Below, one piece after another: positions 27,453 to 35,047 of a DNA stretch of 59,645 nt. The stretch covers positions 1 to 59,645 of the forward strand of contig USGK01000007.1 in NCBI GenBank assembly GCA_900554175.1, given 5' to 3'. This DNA comes from an uncultured Clostridium sp. Lineage in GTDB: Bacteria; Bacillota; Clostridia; TANB77; CAG-508. The notes beneath the pieces are model-generated. The model had not been told where the DNA came from and ran no database searches. It was given only the letters and a program-made list of their open reading frames with translations. Every line of letters starts with the position of its first letter. The first letter of the stretch is position 1. The position numbers were made by a program, and so were the translations under genes.

Positions 27453-28163
27453 TTAGTTAACCATTTTTTGATTTCTTTCTAATGATTTTATACTTGTGTA
27501 TTCCATATTTCCTATTACAATATGGTCTAATAACTCTACCCCTAGCATTTTAGATGCTTGCTCTATTTTACTTGTTAATTCATAATCTTGCTTGCTAGGT
27601 GTTGAATCTCCACTTGGATGATTATGAACTAGTATTATCTTAGGTGCATTCATTTTTATTGTTTCAGATAAGATACTTCTTATGTTTAAATTCACAAAAT
27701 TACTACTGCCTGTCGCTATTTTCTTTATTTTTAAAATGTTGTTTTTATTGTCAAGTATTATTATCTTAGCTATTTCTATTTTTTCAAATCTTAAATCATT
27801 CATCAGTACTTTTGCTACATCTTTAGGCTCTCTTATTTGTATTTTTTTATAATTAGATGGTTTATTCATTCTGTTTGATATTTCACATACAGCTTTTATT
27901 TGAATAGCTTTAACCTTTCCAATTCCTTTAATTTGCATTAGTTCTTCTATACTTACTTCTCTTAAGAAGTTTAAGTCATCGTTATTTATATTCTTATTTA
28001 ATTTTAAAATCTCATTTGCAATCTCTACGGATGTTGCATCTTTTCTTCCGCTTTTTATTATTATTGCAAATAATTCTGCATTTGATAATTTCTTTTCACC
28101 ATATAACTCTAATTTTTCATATGGTCTTTCACTTTCGGGTAATTGTTTTATTTTTATTGCCAA
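27453..28163 (-). CDS. radC: RadC-family JAB/MPN-domain protein
   Basis: 236 residues, start TTG 28163 with AAGGAG 6 bases before it (no in-frame ATG fits). The N-terminal helix-hairpin-helix region (IEELMQIKGIGKVKAIQIKA) and C-terminal metal-binding motif HNHPSGDSTPSKQD are typical of RadC. Historically linked to DNA repair; the real activity in Bacillota is uncertain. Upstream of mreB, as in many Clostridia. Confidence 0.92.
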   Translation of the reverse strand: MAIKIKQLPESERPYEKLELYGEKKLSNAELFAIIIKSGRKDATSVEIANEILKLNKNINNDDLNFLREVSIEELMQIKGIGKVKAIQIKAVCEISNRMNKPSNYKKIQIREPKDVAKVLMNDLRFEKIEIAKIIILDNKNNILKIKKIATGSSNFVNLNIRSILSETIKMNAPKIILVHNHPSGDSTPSKQDYELTSKIEQASKMLGVELLDHIVIGNMEYTSIKSLERNQKMVN

Positions 28164-28189
28164 TTCATACTCCTTCTTGCCCCGATTTA

Positions 28190-28448
28190 TTATACTTTTC
28201 TATATAAAAATATTCCTATTGCCATTCCTAATATACTTGCTATATTTATTTTTATCATTAAAGCAAATGTGATTGTAATAACATATAAATTTATTACCAT
28301 TGGTGATTCTAGTCCAAAACTTTTTCCATAAGATAACCACCATAATCCATTTATTCCTGAAGTTAATTCCCCTATTAACCCTCCGGATTACTAGTCCTGA
28401 TAACACAAAAACTAAACATATCCATGTATTTTTATCTTTTGCTGCCAT
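28190..28448 (-). pseudogene. DUF4321-family small membrane protein, frameshifted
   Basis: Read from ATG 28448, the frame gives MAAKDKNTWICLVFVLSGLV and then nonsense. Shifting by one base at 28385-28386 (ATCCGGAGGG read as ATCGGAGGG) gives a sensible continuation: GGLIGELTSGINGLWWLSYG, then FGLESPMVINLYVITITFAL and IASILGMAIGIFLYRKV, ending at TAA 28190. The restored protein of about 85 residues with two hydrophobic segments fits DUF4321, a family commonly found beside radC/mreB in Clostridia. RBS AAGGAGG precedes the start. The extra C may be a sequencing error or a real mutation. First gene of the mre operon. Confidence 0.75.
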
Positions 28449-28494
28449 TTTGCTTCCTCCTTAAATTTGTTATTAAACAACTTTTAGCCCTTTC

Positions 28495-28523
28495 ATTATA
28501 TATTGTATTTATGTTTTTTTCAA
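28495..28523 (-). promoter_or_regulatory. Promoter of the DUF4321-radC-mreBCD-PBP2-minC operon
   Basis: Minus-strand TTGAAA (28523-28518), 17-base spacer, TATAAT (28500-28495). All genes down to minC follow without a terminator. The rest of the 321-base gap 28449-28769 shows only this promoter and that of mecA. Confidence 0.8.
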
Positions 28524-28715
28524 GTAAATTATAGATTTTTTTTATTTTTTGTGTTATATTGATTTAAATCATTTGTTACTATTTAATTGTTAAATATAAA
28601 ATTATATTATCATACTATTTTATCTGAATATATAGTTTTAATATTAACTTTTAAACAATAACAATTATTTAACTATTTCCAAAATTTGTGGCTTTAAATA
28701 TTTTTTTAAAAATAG

Positions 28716-28764
28716 TATAATATATATAGCAAAAAATTTTTTTTTACATATAATTTCTAGGAGG
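28716..28764 (+). promoter_or_regulatory. -10 box and RBS of mecA
   Basis: TATAAT at 28716-28721 and AGGAGG at 28759-28764; the -35 region is AT-rich with no clear match. Confidence 0.55.
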
Positions 28765-28769
28765 ATACT

Positions 28770-29420
28770 ATGAAAATTGAAAAACTTACGGAGAATAAAA
28801 TAAGAATTATAATTGATGCAAATGAATTAACTGAGAAAAATGTAAATATAAATTCACTAGTAAAAAACACCGATACTGCTCATAAGCTTTTTACTTCCAT
28901 GTTAGAGGAAGCAAAAAAACAAGTTGGTTTTGTGGTAGATGATTCTAAATTACTTGTTGAAGCTTATTCGACTTCGGATGGTCTTTTTGTAATTACATTT
29001 ACTAAATTTAACACAATAAAGGAAAAGTCTTCTCAAGTTAATTTGGAACAAACTAACTCAAATAGAAAAGTGCAATTTAAAAGAAAAGTGCCTAAAAATA
29101 ATTATAAAAATGCTATTTATCAATTTGAAAATTTTGAAGAATTCTGTAATTTTTGTACATATATAAATTCTTCTAAAGGAACTGATTTAAAGGATTTTGC
29201 AAAAAAGATTTCATTGTATGAATATAATTCATTATATTACTTGGTTTTTACTAATATAGATACTGACTATCCTTTAGCTAAGTTTTTTTACGGATCAATA
29301 TCAGAATTTGCTAAAATAGTAAATAACTCGAATGTCTTTAAATCTAAATTAGATGAATACGGTCATGTAATTTTTAAAACCAATGCTTTAAAAAACGGAA
29401 TAAAATACTTTGCCTTTTAA
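28770..29420 (+). CDS. mecA: Adaptor protein MecA
   Basis: 216 residues. The N-terminus MKIEKLTENKIRIIIDANEL and the following segment with LFTSMLEEAKKQVGF are characteristic of the MecA substrate-binding domain. The C-terminal domain (from about residue 115, YQFENFEEFCNFC...) fits the ClpC-binding part. MecA delivers substrates such as ComK to ClpCP in Bacillota. Single-gene unit with its own promoter and terminator. Confidence 0.88.
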   Translation: MKIEKLTENKIRIIIDANELTEKNVNINSLVKNTDTAHKLFTSMLEEAKKQVGFVVDDSKLLVEAYSTSDGLFVITFTKFNTIKEKSSQVNLEQTNSNRKVQFKRKVPKNNYKNAIYQFENFEEFCNFCTYINSSKGTDLKDFAKKISLYEYNSLYYLVFTNIDTDYPLAKFFYGSISEFAKIVNNSNVFKSKLDEYGHVIFKTNALKNGIKYFAF

Positions 29421-29428
29421 TTTTATTA

Positions 29429-29467
29429 AAAAGAGAATTTCTATATACGAAATAGAAATTCTCTTTT
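29429..29467. terminator. Terminator of mecA
   Basis: A 16-bp perfect stem (29429-29444 with 29452-29467) starts 9 bases after the mecA stop. It also lies directly after the small leftward ORF ending at 29469, so it can serve both. Confidence 0.85.
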
Positions 29468-29468
29468 A

Positions 29469-29600
29469 TTATTCAGAATTATTTGTTATTACCTTCATTA
29501 ATTCTATACTTATTAAAATATTAGTACTAAATATAGCAACTATAATTTGCTCCCAAAAATTTGTATTTTCCTGTATACATATTATAAAATCTGATAACAT
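29469..29600 (-). CDS. Candidate 43-residue membrane peptide
   Basis: ATG 29600 is preceded by AAAAAGGAG at 6-7 bases. The peptide begins MLSDFIICIQENTNFWEQII and has a hydrophobic centre (IIVAIFSTNILISIELM) with polar ends. A TTGCAA/TATTAT promoter-like pair lies upstream on the minus strand, and the mecA terminator lies directly downstream. This layout resembles small hydrophobic toxins of type I systems or other small membrane proteins, but no antitoxin RNA is evident. Confidence 0.45.
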   Translation of the reverse strand: MLSDFIICIQENTNFWEQIIVAIFSTNILISIELMKVITNNSE

Positions 29601-29739
29601 TTCATTCTCCTTTTTAATGTATATTTTATTATATAATATAATACCATATATTAATCATTTTTGCAAGTCATTTGTTATGCAGAATAATATCTTTTTTTAT
29701 AATAAAATAATTAAAATTATGTTAAAGGAGTATTTTTAT

Positions 29740-29931
29740 ATGAAAAAGTTTAAAATTCCAAGTATTCCTCCTACTACAAATAAATGTATTAGGTTTCCAA
29801 ATAATATTATTGAACAAGTTGAAAATGCTATAGAGGGAAAAGATTGTACTTTTACAGCTTTTGTTATTGAAGCAGTTAGAACTGCATTATATAATTTAGA
29901 AGAAGAGGAAGAAAAAAATAAGAATAGCTAA
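29740..29931 (+). CDS. Small ribbon-helix-helix-like protein
   Basis: 63 residues, start ATG 29740 with AAAGGAG at 8 bases. MKKFKIPSIPPTTNKCIRFP is followed by NNIIEQVENAIEGKDCTFTAFVIEAVRTAL, a beta-helix-helix pattern like RHH DNA-binding proteins (YlcI/YnfO type), then a Glu-rich tail. It probably binds DNA as a dimer; target unknown. It ends at its own terminator. Confidence 0.6.
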   Translation: MKKFKIPSIPPTTNKCIRFPNNIIEQVENAIEGKDCTFTAFVIEAVRTALYNLEEEEEKNKNS

Positions 29932-29944
29932 ACGAAGCTATTCT
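29921..29944 (+). terminator. Terminator of the RHH gene
   Basis: A 9-bp stem (29921-29929 with 29936-29944) overlaps the stop codon and is followed by CTTATTTTTT. Confidence 0.7.
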
Positions 29945-29961
29945 CTTATTTTTTATAATTT

Positions 29962-30801
29962 CTATTTTACATTTTTAGAAATATTTCTATATTTTAATAA
30001 TCCTATTATTCCAGAAACTAATGTAATAATTGCTATTATTAATAAAAGATTTCTAGTTCCTGTTTTTGGTAATGTTTTAGATGTTGATGTAGAAATATCT
30101 TTTGTATTCGTTGTAGATTTATTTGTTGCATTATTAACTTTATTTACATTACCTATTCCATTTGAATTATTTATGTTTTCTATAACGCTATTATTCTCTT
30201 CTATAACAGTATTGTTTTCTACTACAGTGTTATTTTCTACAGTTGTATTGTTATCAATTTTGTTCTCGTCTACATTATTTCCATCAGTACTTTGTTTTTT
30301 AGATAATTTTATAGTTGTATTGGCATCATCTGCAGATATAGTATTTGTTTGTGTAACATCAGTTTCAGACATCCTAAAACCTGCTTCAATTTCGCTCACA
30401 GATATTTTTGTTTCTTTATCGCTTGTTCCGTCTTTTACTTTAAAGGAAAATGTTACTAGAGCTTGATCTTGTAATATATATTCACCATTAGTCATTGCAA
30501 ATGTCATATTTTCTTTATTTAAACTAATTAAATTCCAGTTATTTTCTGTTTTATATCCGGTATATTCTAGTAAACTACTATCATATTGAATCTTTGCTTT
30601 AATGGCATTTGTACCAATTGAATCTCCTTTTTGTAAATCTGATAAACTTATTGTAAATGAAACATTGTCTCCATAGTTAACTTCGTCTTCACTTGCATCT
30701 ATTTTTATTTTAAATGTTGTATCTGCTGCATTTGATGTTAAATTCAACATAAAAATAATTAAAATTACTAAAAAACTTACAATTGTTATCTTATTTTTCA
30801 T
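29962..30801 (-). CDS. Cohesin-domain-like LPKTG surface protein
   Basis: 279 residues: signal peptide (1-26), a beta-rich domain of about 140 residues with cohesin-like features (TFKIKIDASEDEVNYGDNVSF, IKAKIQYDSSLLEYTGYK, QALVTFSFKVKDGTS), an Asn/Thr/Val-rich linker with repeated VENNTVVENNTVIEE units, then LPKTGTRN, a membrane helix and a basic tail. LPKTG is a canonical sortase A signal, unlike the SPSTG/VKTG signals of the large adhesins. Cohesin domains bind dockerins, but a single wall-anchored cohesin-like domain in a non-cellulosomal species may have another ligand. RBS AAGGAAGTGG. Confidence 0.75.
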   Translation of the reverse strand: MKNKITIVSFLVILIIFMLNLTSNAADTTFKIKIDASEDEVNYGDNVSFTISLSDLQKGDSIGTNAIKAKIQYDSSLLEYTGYKTENNWNLISLNKENMTFAMTNGEYILQDQALVTFSFKVKDGTSDKETKISVSEIEAGFRMSETDVTQTNTISADDANTTIKLSKKQSTDGNNVDENKIDNNTTVENNTVVENNTVIEENNSVIENINNSNGIGNVNKVNNATNKSTTNTKDISTSTSKTLPKTGTRNLLLIIAIITLVSGIIGLLKYRNISKNVK

Positions 30802-30838
30802 ATTTTTCCACTTCCTTAATATATTTTCTCATAATTTT

Positions 30839-30866
30839 ATTTTATCATTTTATGCTTTCTTGTCAA
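30839..30866 (-). promoter_or_regulatory. Promoter of the cohesin-like gene
   Basis: Minus-strand TTGACA (30866-30861), 16-base spacer, TAAAAT (30844-30839). Confidence 0.7.
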
Positions 30867-30956
30867 CTATTTTTATGAGGATGCATTCTTTTTCTTCTTA
30901 CTCTACCAATGGACTTTTACTTTTGTTTCATTTTTTTGACATTTTTATTACAAAAA

Positions 30957-31033
30957 TGGTGCACCAGGAGGAATTCGAATCCCCGACCTCTCGGTTCGTA
31001 GCCGAGTGCTCTATCCAACTAAGCTACTGGTGC
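30957..31033 (-). tRNA. tRNA-Arg (anticodon ACG)
   Basis: A full cloverleaf is readable on the minus strand: acceptor GCACCAG/CTGGTGC, D-arm TAGCTTAGTTGGATAGAGCA, anticodon stem CTCGG/CCGAG with loop CTACGAA (anticodon ACG), T-loop TTCGAAT, discriminator A and an encoded CCA end (30959-30957). Confidence 0.95.
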
Positions 31034-31165
31034 ATTTTTTACTTTTCTATTATACTTGTATTTTTTAACTTTTGCAAGTATTTTTTTAAGTTTTTTATTT
31101 TTTTTTGAAAAGTACTTGATTTTTTATTATTTGTGTGTTATATTATTTAAGTATTTAAAATTAAT

Positions 31166-31241
31166 CGAGGCGTAGCGCAGTTGGTAGCGCGCGTGGTTTG
31201 GGACCATGAGGTCGCAGGTTCGATCCCTGTCGCCTCGACCA
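31166..31241 (+). tRNA. tRNA-Pro (anticodon TGG), integration target
   Basis: Acceptor CGAGGCG/CGCCTCG, anticodon stem CGTGG/CCATG with loop TTTGGGA (anticodon TGG), T-loop TTCGATC and encoded CCA. Its last 11 bases (31231-31241) are repeated at 39786 and 50959, marking it as the attachment site of the mobile elements downstream. The tRNA stays intact after integration. Confidence 0.95.
31231..31241 (+). repeat. Attachment site repeat 1 (tRNA end)
   Basis: CGCCTCGACCA, the 3' acceptor strand plus CCA end of tRNA-Pro; left boundary of element 1. Confidence 0.85.
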
Positions 31242-31297
31242 TATTTTTGCAATTTTTGCAAAAAGTCGAGAGAATTTATAAAAATTCAAAAACATTC

Positions 31298-31338
31298 AAA
31301 TATGCTATTTTCTAAGAAAATTAGAGAATAGCATATTT
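31298..31338 (+). terminator. Insulating terminator at left end of element 1
   Basis: A 16-bp stem with one G-T pair (31298-31313 with 31323-31338) is followed by TTTTATATT. It would block tRNA read-through transcription from entering the element. Confidence 0.75.
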
Positions 31339-31388
31339 TTTTATATTCTGAAAAATTCTAAAAAATGCTGAAAAATTTGAATATTTTA

Positions 31389-31495
31389 TTCCGCAAAAAA
31401 TTCCGCAACACATTTTTTTAACATTTTACGGAACAAAAAAATTTCCGCAAAGCTAGTTTTCCTTTAAATATCAGCAAAAAGTCCTATTCCGCAAA
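31389..31495 (+). repeat. TTCCGCAAA repeats, left end of element 1
   Basis: TTCCGCAA(A/C) occurs at 31389-31397, 31401-31409, 31443-31451 and 31487-31495 just before the rep gene. The same word recurs at the right end (39703-39711, and CTCCGCAAT at 39716-39724). Likely arm-type integrase sites or replication iterons. Confidence 0.65.
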
Positions 31496-31523
31496 AATTT
31501 TTTAGGAAAGGAAAACTATTGTT

Positions 31524-32072
31524 ATGGATTTTATACCTTATAAGAAAAATGAGGCTTTACAAAATGTCTTTATTCAAATTCCTGTAGAATTATTCGATAA
31601 AGAATTATATGGCAATCTTAATTCTGATAGTATTTTATTATATGGACTACTACTAGCAAGATTATCATTGTCTTTAAAAAATGATTGGGCAGATAAAGAT
31701 GGTAATATATATCTTGTTTTCTCAAGAAAAGAAGCCCAAAAGATGTTAAACCTTTCTGATAAAACTATTACAAAAGCATTCAAAAAACTTGAAGAAGCTA
31801 AGTTAATATATGAAATCAGAAGTGGTTTTAGAAAAAGTAATATTATATATGTTGGAAAAATAAACCATCAATCAACTAGAAAAACTATGAATCGTAAAAA
31901 CTCCGATTCAAGAATCGTAAAATCTACGACTCATGATACGGAAAATTTACGACCTAATTATAATAATAATAAATATAATAATAAAAATAAAAGTGGATGG
32001 AATTATGAACAAAGAACACATAGTGATGAAGAATTTGAATCTTTGTATTGTAATATACCGAAAGGAGAATAA
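31524..32072 (+). CDS. RepA_N-type replication initiator-like protein, element 1
   Basis: 182 residues, start ATG 31524 after GGAAAGGAAAA. The N-terminal domain (FIQIPVELFDKELYGNLNSD, ILLYGLLLARLSLSL, ...MLNLSDKTITKAFKKLEEAKLIYE) is the RepA_N winged-helix pattern seen in plasmid replication initiators and in Tn-like elements. The C-terminal third is polar (NRKNSDSRIVKSTTHDTENL), and its DNA holds repeated CGTAAA-type words, as in RepA_N plasmids whose origin lies within rep. Paralogues start elements 2 and 3. It may allow replication of the excised circle. Confidence 0.75.
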   Translation: MDFIPYKKNEALQNVFIQIPVELFDKELYGNLNSDSILLYGLLLARLSLSLKNDWADKDGNIYLVFSRKEAQKMLNLSDKTITKAFKKLEEAKLIYEIRSGFRKSNIIYVGKINHQSTRKTMNRKNSDSRIVKSTTHDTENLRPNYNNNKYNNKNKSGWNYEQRTHSDEEFESLYCNIPKGE

Positions 32073-32077
32073 AATTT

Positions 32078-32437
32078 ATGAGAAATAATATAACTTATCA
32101 CAAAGAAGGAGATTATTTAATTCCTAATTTAGTAATTAAAAATGATAATAAAAACTATCATATAGGAAAATATGGACACTTAAGACTTAAATATCTTAGG
32201 GAAAACAAAAGAGGATTATATACTGAATTAATAATGACAGGGCAACTTGCAAATCATTTATCTAATATTGATGGGGTTGCTACTAAAATAGTTTCAGATA
32301 CTATAAAGAAATTATCAGAACAGGAAGGAATAAATGAAGAATTAAAAGCAACAAACCAACTTGAGTGGGTACAAGCTATGAATAACATTAAAAACAGAGC
32401 TGAAGAAATTATATTTAAAGAATTAATATATGTATAG
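32078..32437 (+). CDS. TnpV-family transposon-encoded protein, element 1
   Basis: 119 residues beginning with the TnpV pattern ITYHKEGDYLIPNLVI and GKYGHLRLKYLRENKRGLY, ending LEWVQAMNNIKNRAEEIIFK. Function unknown although the family is common in clostridial transposons. It lies 5 bases after rep with RBS AAAGGAG, so co-expression is likely. Confidence 0.85.
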   Translation: MRNNITYHKEGDYLIPNLVIKNDNKNYHIGKYGHLRLKYLRENKRGLYTELIMTGQLANHLSNIDGVATKIVSDTIKKLSEQEGINEELKATNQLEWVQAMNNIKNRAEEIIFKELIYV

Positions 32438-32449
32438 GAGAGTTTGAGT

Positions 32450-32731
32450 ATGAATAATTTAAGAGAAGTAAAAGAAGATTTGCTTAAAGATTGGATTACT
32501 TATAGAGAAGAAACAATACTTGCTATTTCAAATGAAGAAGATAAAAAACATGTTATAAGATATGACGATATTACTGAAAGAATATTAAAAAATGTTCCAA
32601 TTGAAAGAAAAAAATATGTAATGAGCCAACTTGATTTACTTGATAAAAATTATATGGAGTATTTTGACTATTGGTCTGAAAAGTATTATAGAAATGGTTT
32701 TGCAGATAGTATTGAACTATTAAAAATATAA
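32450..32731 (+). CDS. Conserved mobile-element protein of unknown function, element 1
   Basis: 93 residues, start ATG 32450 with ATAGGAGAG upstream (a TTG six bases earlier is less likely). MNNLREVKEDLLKDWITYRE and a C-terminal DYWSEKYYRNGFADSIELLK match the protein at 52321-52620 in element 3, position for position. All alpha by appearance, no known motif. Element 2 has an unrelated gene in this slot. Confidence 0.7.
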   Translation: MNNLREVKEDLLKDWITYREETILAISNEEDKKHVIRYDDITERILKNVPIERKKYVMSQLDLLDKNYMEYFDYWSEKYYRNGFADSIELLKI

Positions 32732-32752
32732 CGACGCAGATTTTGCTTAAAT

Positions 32753-32966
32753 GGTAGTTATATTCGATTTTATTATAAAAAGAATATAACTACCCTATTC
32801 ACTTCATAAACTTGTTTTATTTGCCAATATAAAATGAAGTGAATTAGAAAAAGCAGAACTGCTTTTTCTATGTAGAGGAAAAATTTATTTTACCTCTACA
32901 TGCAAAAATTGTGAGCAGCCAATTTTTGCTAAAACATAAATTAGCGATTAGCATAATTTATGTTTT
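32753..32966. other. Array of six contiguous perfect hairpins
   Basis: Six stems follow one another with 0-3 bases between them: H1 32753-32765/32782-32794 (13 bp), H2 32798-32807/32834-32843 (10 bp), H3 32846-32856/32859-32869 (11 bp), H4 32870-32878/32893-32901 (9 bp), H5 32902-32911/32920-32929 (10 bp), H6 32931-32943/32954-32966 (13 bp). All are perfect. It lies between the unknown gene and oriT; no coding sequence is seen. Function unknown: single-strand origin, transfer leader or structured RNA. Confidence 0.75.
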
Positions 32967-32987
32967 GGGGTTGTAGGGTGTCCCTGC

Positions 32988-33036
32988 CACACTAACACTT
33001 TTTACCATCAGGCAAAAAAAGTGTTGTAGTGTGTTA
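32988..33036 (+). other. oriT of element 1 (MobV/pMV158 type)
   Basis: An inverted repeat (32988-33003 with 33016-33033) ends in TAGTGTG/TTA at 33027-33036, the nick sequence known for MobV relaxases such as pMV158 MobM. The nick is expected between 33033 and 33034. A further small hairpin lies at 33096-33114. The matching MobV gene starts at 33155. Confidence 0.85.
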
Positions 33037-33154
33037 CAATACTTCGAAGAAACTGCTAAACCTACCACCATTGCAATACCAGTATTTGCTCTTACAGGAA
33101 GACTAAAGCTTCCTGCATAGCGAGTCAAAAAATAAATTGAAGGAGGATAAAAAA

Positions 33155-34336
33155 ATGAGCTATGCTATTATAAGAAATGCGAAATATAAAGCGAATAATC
33201 TAAAAGGAATATATCGCCATAACGAAAGAAAAAATTTCAACTATTCTAACAAGAATATAGATAAAGAAAAAACATATTTGAATTATGCAATTAAAAAACC
33301 TATATATAGTTATGAAAAAGAATTTGATAGACTGAAAAAAGAAAATGATTTAAAAGGACAAATTAAAACAGTAAGCAATATTGCTTGTGAATATATAATT
33401 ACATCAGATAAAAATTTCTTCGAACAAATTGGTGAAGAAGAAACAAAAAGATATTTTGAAACTGCCTACGAATTTGTAACTAAATATAAAAACTTAGGCG
33501 AAAAATATATAATGTCTGCACAGGTGCATATGGACGAAGAAAGTCCACATATGCACCTTATTTTTTTGCCTGTTGTCCATACTACAGATAAAAAAGGAAA
33601 TGAAATAGACAAGCTTGCTTGTAGCGAATTTTGGAAAGAAAAAGATAGTTATAGGCAACTACAAAATGCTTTTTATGAATATATGGTATCACATAATTTT
33701 GAATTAGAAAGAGGCTTACCCAAAGAAGAAACTAATAGAAAGCATATAGATTTAGCTGAATATAAGGAGTTAACTAATTTTGAAAATACTAAAAAGCTTG
33801 TTGAAAGTATTTCTTATGATATTCCTGAAGAAACAGATATAAAAGATTTGAAAAAATTTATGTTCAATAAAAACGAGAAAATTTTAAATGATGTTATAAA
33901 ACCCAAAGAAGAAATGATAAAGGAATTAGCTATTGAAAATAAATCACTAAAAAAGGAACTTTCAAAGCAATCAAAGATTGTAGATGAGGCAACTAAATTT
34001 CAAAAAGAACGAGATTCTATAATTGCCGATAATAGAGCTTTGCACACTAAAGTTTATAATTTAGAAAATGAATACAAGAAAAAGTCCACTAATCTTGAAT
34101 GGAAATATGAAAATAAATACAATAGATTAGAAAAGGAAAATAAAAAACTTCACAAAATAATTGATAAATTTTATATTACTATCGAAAAATTTATCGAATG
34201 GATTTGCAATAAATTCAATTTAGGCGAGTCAAAAGAGCTTATTCGAAATTTTGAAAAAGAAACTAATACTTTTATTGATCCAGTAAAACAAATGGCAAAG
34301 GAAAATAGAGAAAAAGAATGGGATAGAGAAATGTAA
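33155..34336 (+). CDS. MobV-family relaxase (plasmid mobilization/Pre type)
   Basis: 393 residues from ATG 33155, with AAGGAGG at 33140-33146; an in-frame TTG further upstream spans the RBS and is unlikely. The N-terminus MSYAIIRNAKYKANNLKGIYRHNERK and the motif AQVHMDEESPHMHLIFLPV (HxDExxPHxH) are diagnostic of MobV/Pre. A coiled coil occupies about residues 230-340. The enzyme would nick the oriT at 33033/33034 and lead the strand through a helper conjugation pore. Confidence 0.92.
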   Translation: MSYAIIRNAKYKANNLKGIYRHNERKNFNYSNKNIDKEKTYLNYAIKKPIYSYEKEFDRLKKENDLKGQIKTVSNIACEYIITSDKNFFEQIGEEETKRYFETAYEFVTKYKNLGEKYIMSAQVHMDEESPHMHLIFLPVVHTTDKKGNEIDKLACSEFWKEKDSYRQLQNAFYEYMVSHNFELERGLPKEETNRKHIDLAEYKELTNFENTKKLVESISYDIPEETDIKDLKKFMFNKNEKILNDVIKPKEEMIKELAIENKSLKKELSKQSKIVDEATKFQKERDSIIADNRALHTKVYNLENEYKKKSTNLEWKYENKYNRLEKENKKLHKIIDKFYITIEKFIEWICNKFNLGESKELIRNFEKETNTFIDPVKQMAKENREKEWDREM

Positions 34337-34366
34337 ATATAATAAAATATATATCTTTTGAATGAA

Positions 34367-34396
34367 AAAGGAACTGGAAATAAATCCAGTTCCTTT
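34367..34396 (-). terminator. Terminator between mobV and the small membrane protein gene
   Basis: A 12-bp perfect stem (34367-34378 with 34385-34396); in the minus direction it is followed by TTTTTCATT. Confidence 0.75.
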
Positions 34397-34402
34397 GAAG
34401 GT

Positions 34403-34768
34403 TTACAATGCTGAATTCCACGATTTGTTGCAAAGATAAAAGAAAGCACAGGCTATCATACTACCACCAAAGAAACTAACAGCCCCTATACAAGTAGCAA
34501 CGTTTTCCGATACTTGATACCCAAAAACATTAACTATACCATCAATTTCATTTACTGGCATTATAAATAAACCTATTATTGCTGCTACTATGAAACAAGC
34601 ACCAAAAAAGCCACACAGAACAGAAAATATTCTTTTTACGACCTTCCCTGCTGCAGTTTGGTCTTTTTTTTCAGCTCTTGGAACTCCTACTATACCATAG
34701 CCTCCTAATTCCACACAACATTCATATGGATTGTACTCAAACTCTCTTGTTTTTTCATTCATCTTCAT
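34403..34768 (-). CDS. Cargo protein with two membrane helices
   Basis: 121 residues from ATG 34768 (AGGAGG 8 bases before). The N-terminal 55 residues are soluble and include ECCVELGGYGIVGVPRAEKKD; two hydrophobic segments follow (FSVLCGFFGACFIVAAIIGLF and ENVATCIGAVSFFGGSMIACAFFYL). No family recognised. The gene has richer base composition than its surroundings (more GCC, GTA and ACA codons), suggesting it was acquired separately. Neighbour of the unknown gene at 35048; both face left inside element 1. Confidence 0.6.
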   Translation of the reverse strand: MKMNEKTREFEYNPYECCVELGGYGIVGVPRAEKKDQTAAGKVVKRIFSVLCGFFGACFIVAAIIGLFIMPVNEIDGIVNVFGYQVSENVATCIGAVSFFGGSMIACAFFYLCNKSWNSAL

Positions 34769-34976
34769 AAGATATTCCTCCTGTTGATTTAATAATATTA
34801 TTTGCATACATCTATATATAACCCCATACAACTGGGGAGAATAAAAAATTAAGAGATTTTTACCTCCTTATAAAGTATTGTATAAACACGTATGTTTAAA
34901 CTATTTATTATTTTATCATATTTTATGTAAATTGTCAAATTACTATATCACTTTGTAAATATTTTAAATTCTAATG

Positions 34977-35007
34977 AAAAAAGTCCCCGAATGAAAGGGA
35001 CTTTTTT
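34977..35007 (-). terminator. Terminator of the 35048-35608 gene
   Basis: An 11-bp stem (34977-34987 with 34997-35007) with A/T runs on both sides lies 40 bases after the stop. Confidence 0.75.
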
Positions 35008-35047
35008 TGAAAACCTCACTGTATATGACAGGAGGAAACAAAGTTTT

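Noticed and set aside
29410..29739. Long N-terminal extension of the RHH protein
   Set aside because: The frame is open from 29410 but runs through the mecA terminator and lacks an RBS; a strong RBS lies before ATG 29740.
32753..32966. CRISPR array
   Set aside because: The hairpins have different sequences, there is no repeated unit with spacers, and no cas genes occur in the window.
34797..34870. Short leader peptide before the 34403-34768 gene
   Set aside because: An AAGGAGG-like sequence occurs on the minus strand near 34865, but no start codon follows at a usable distance.
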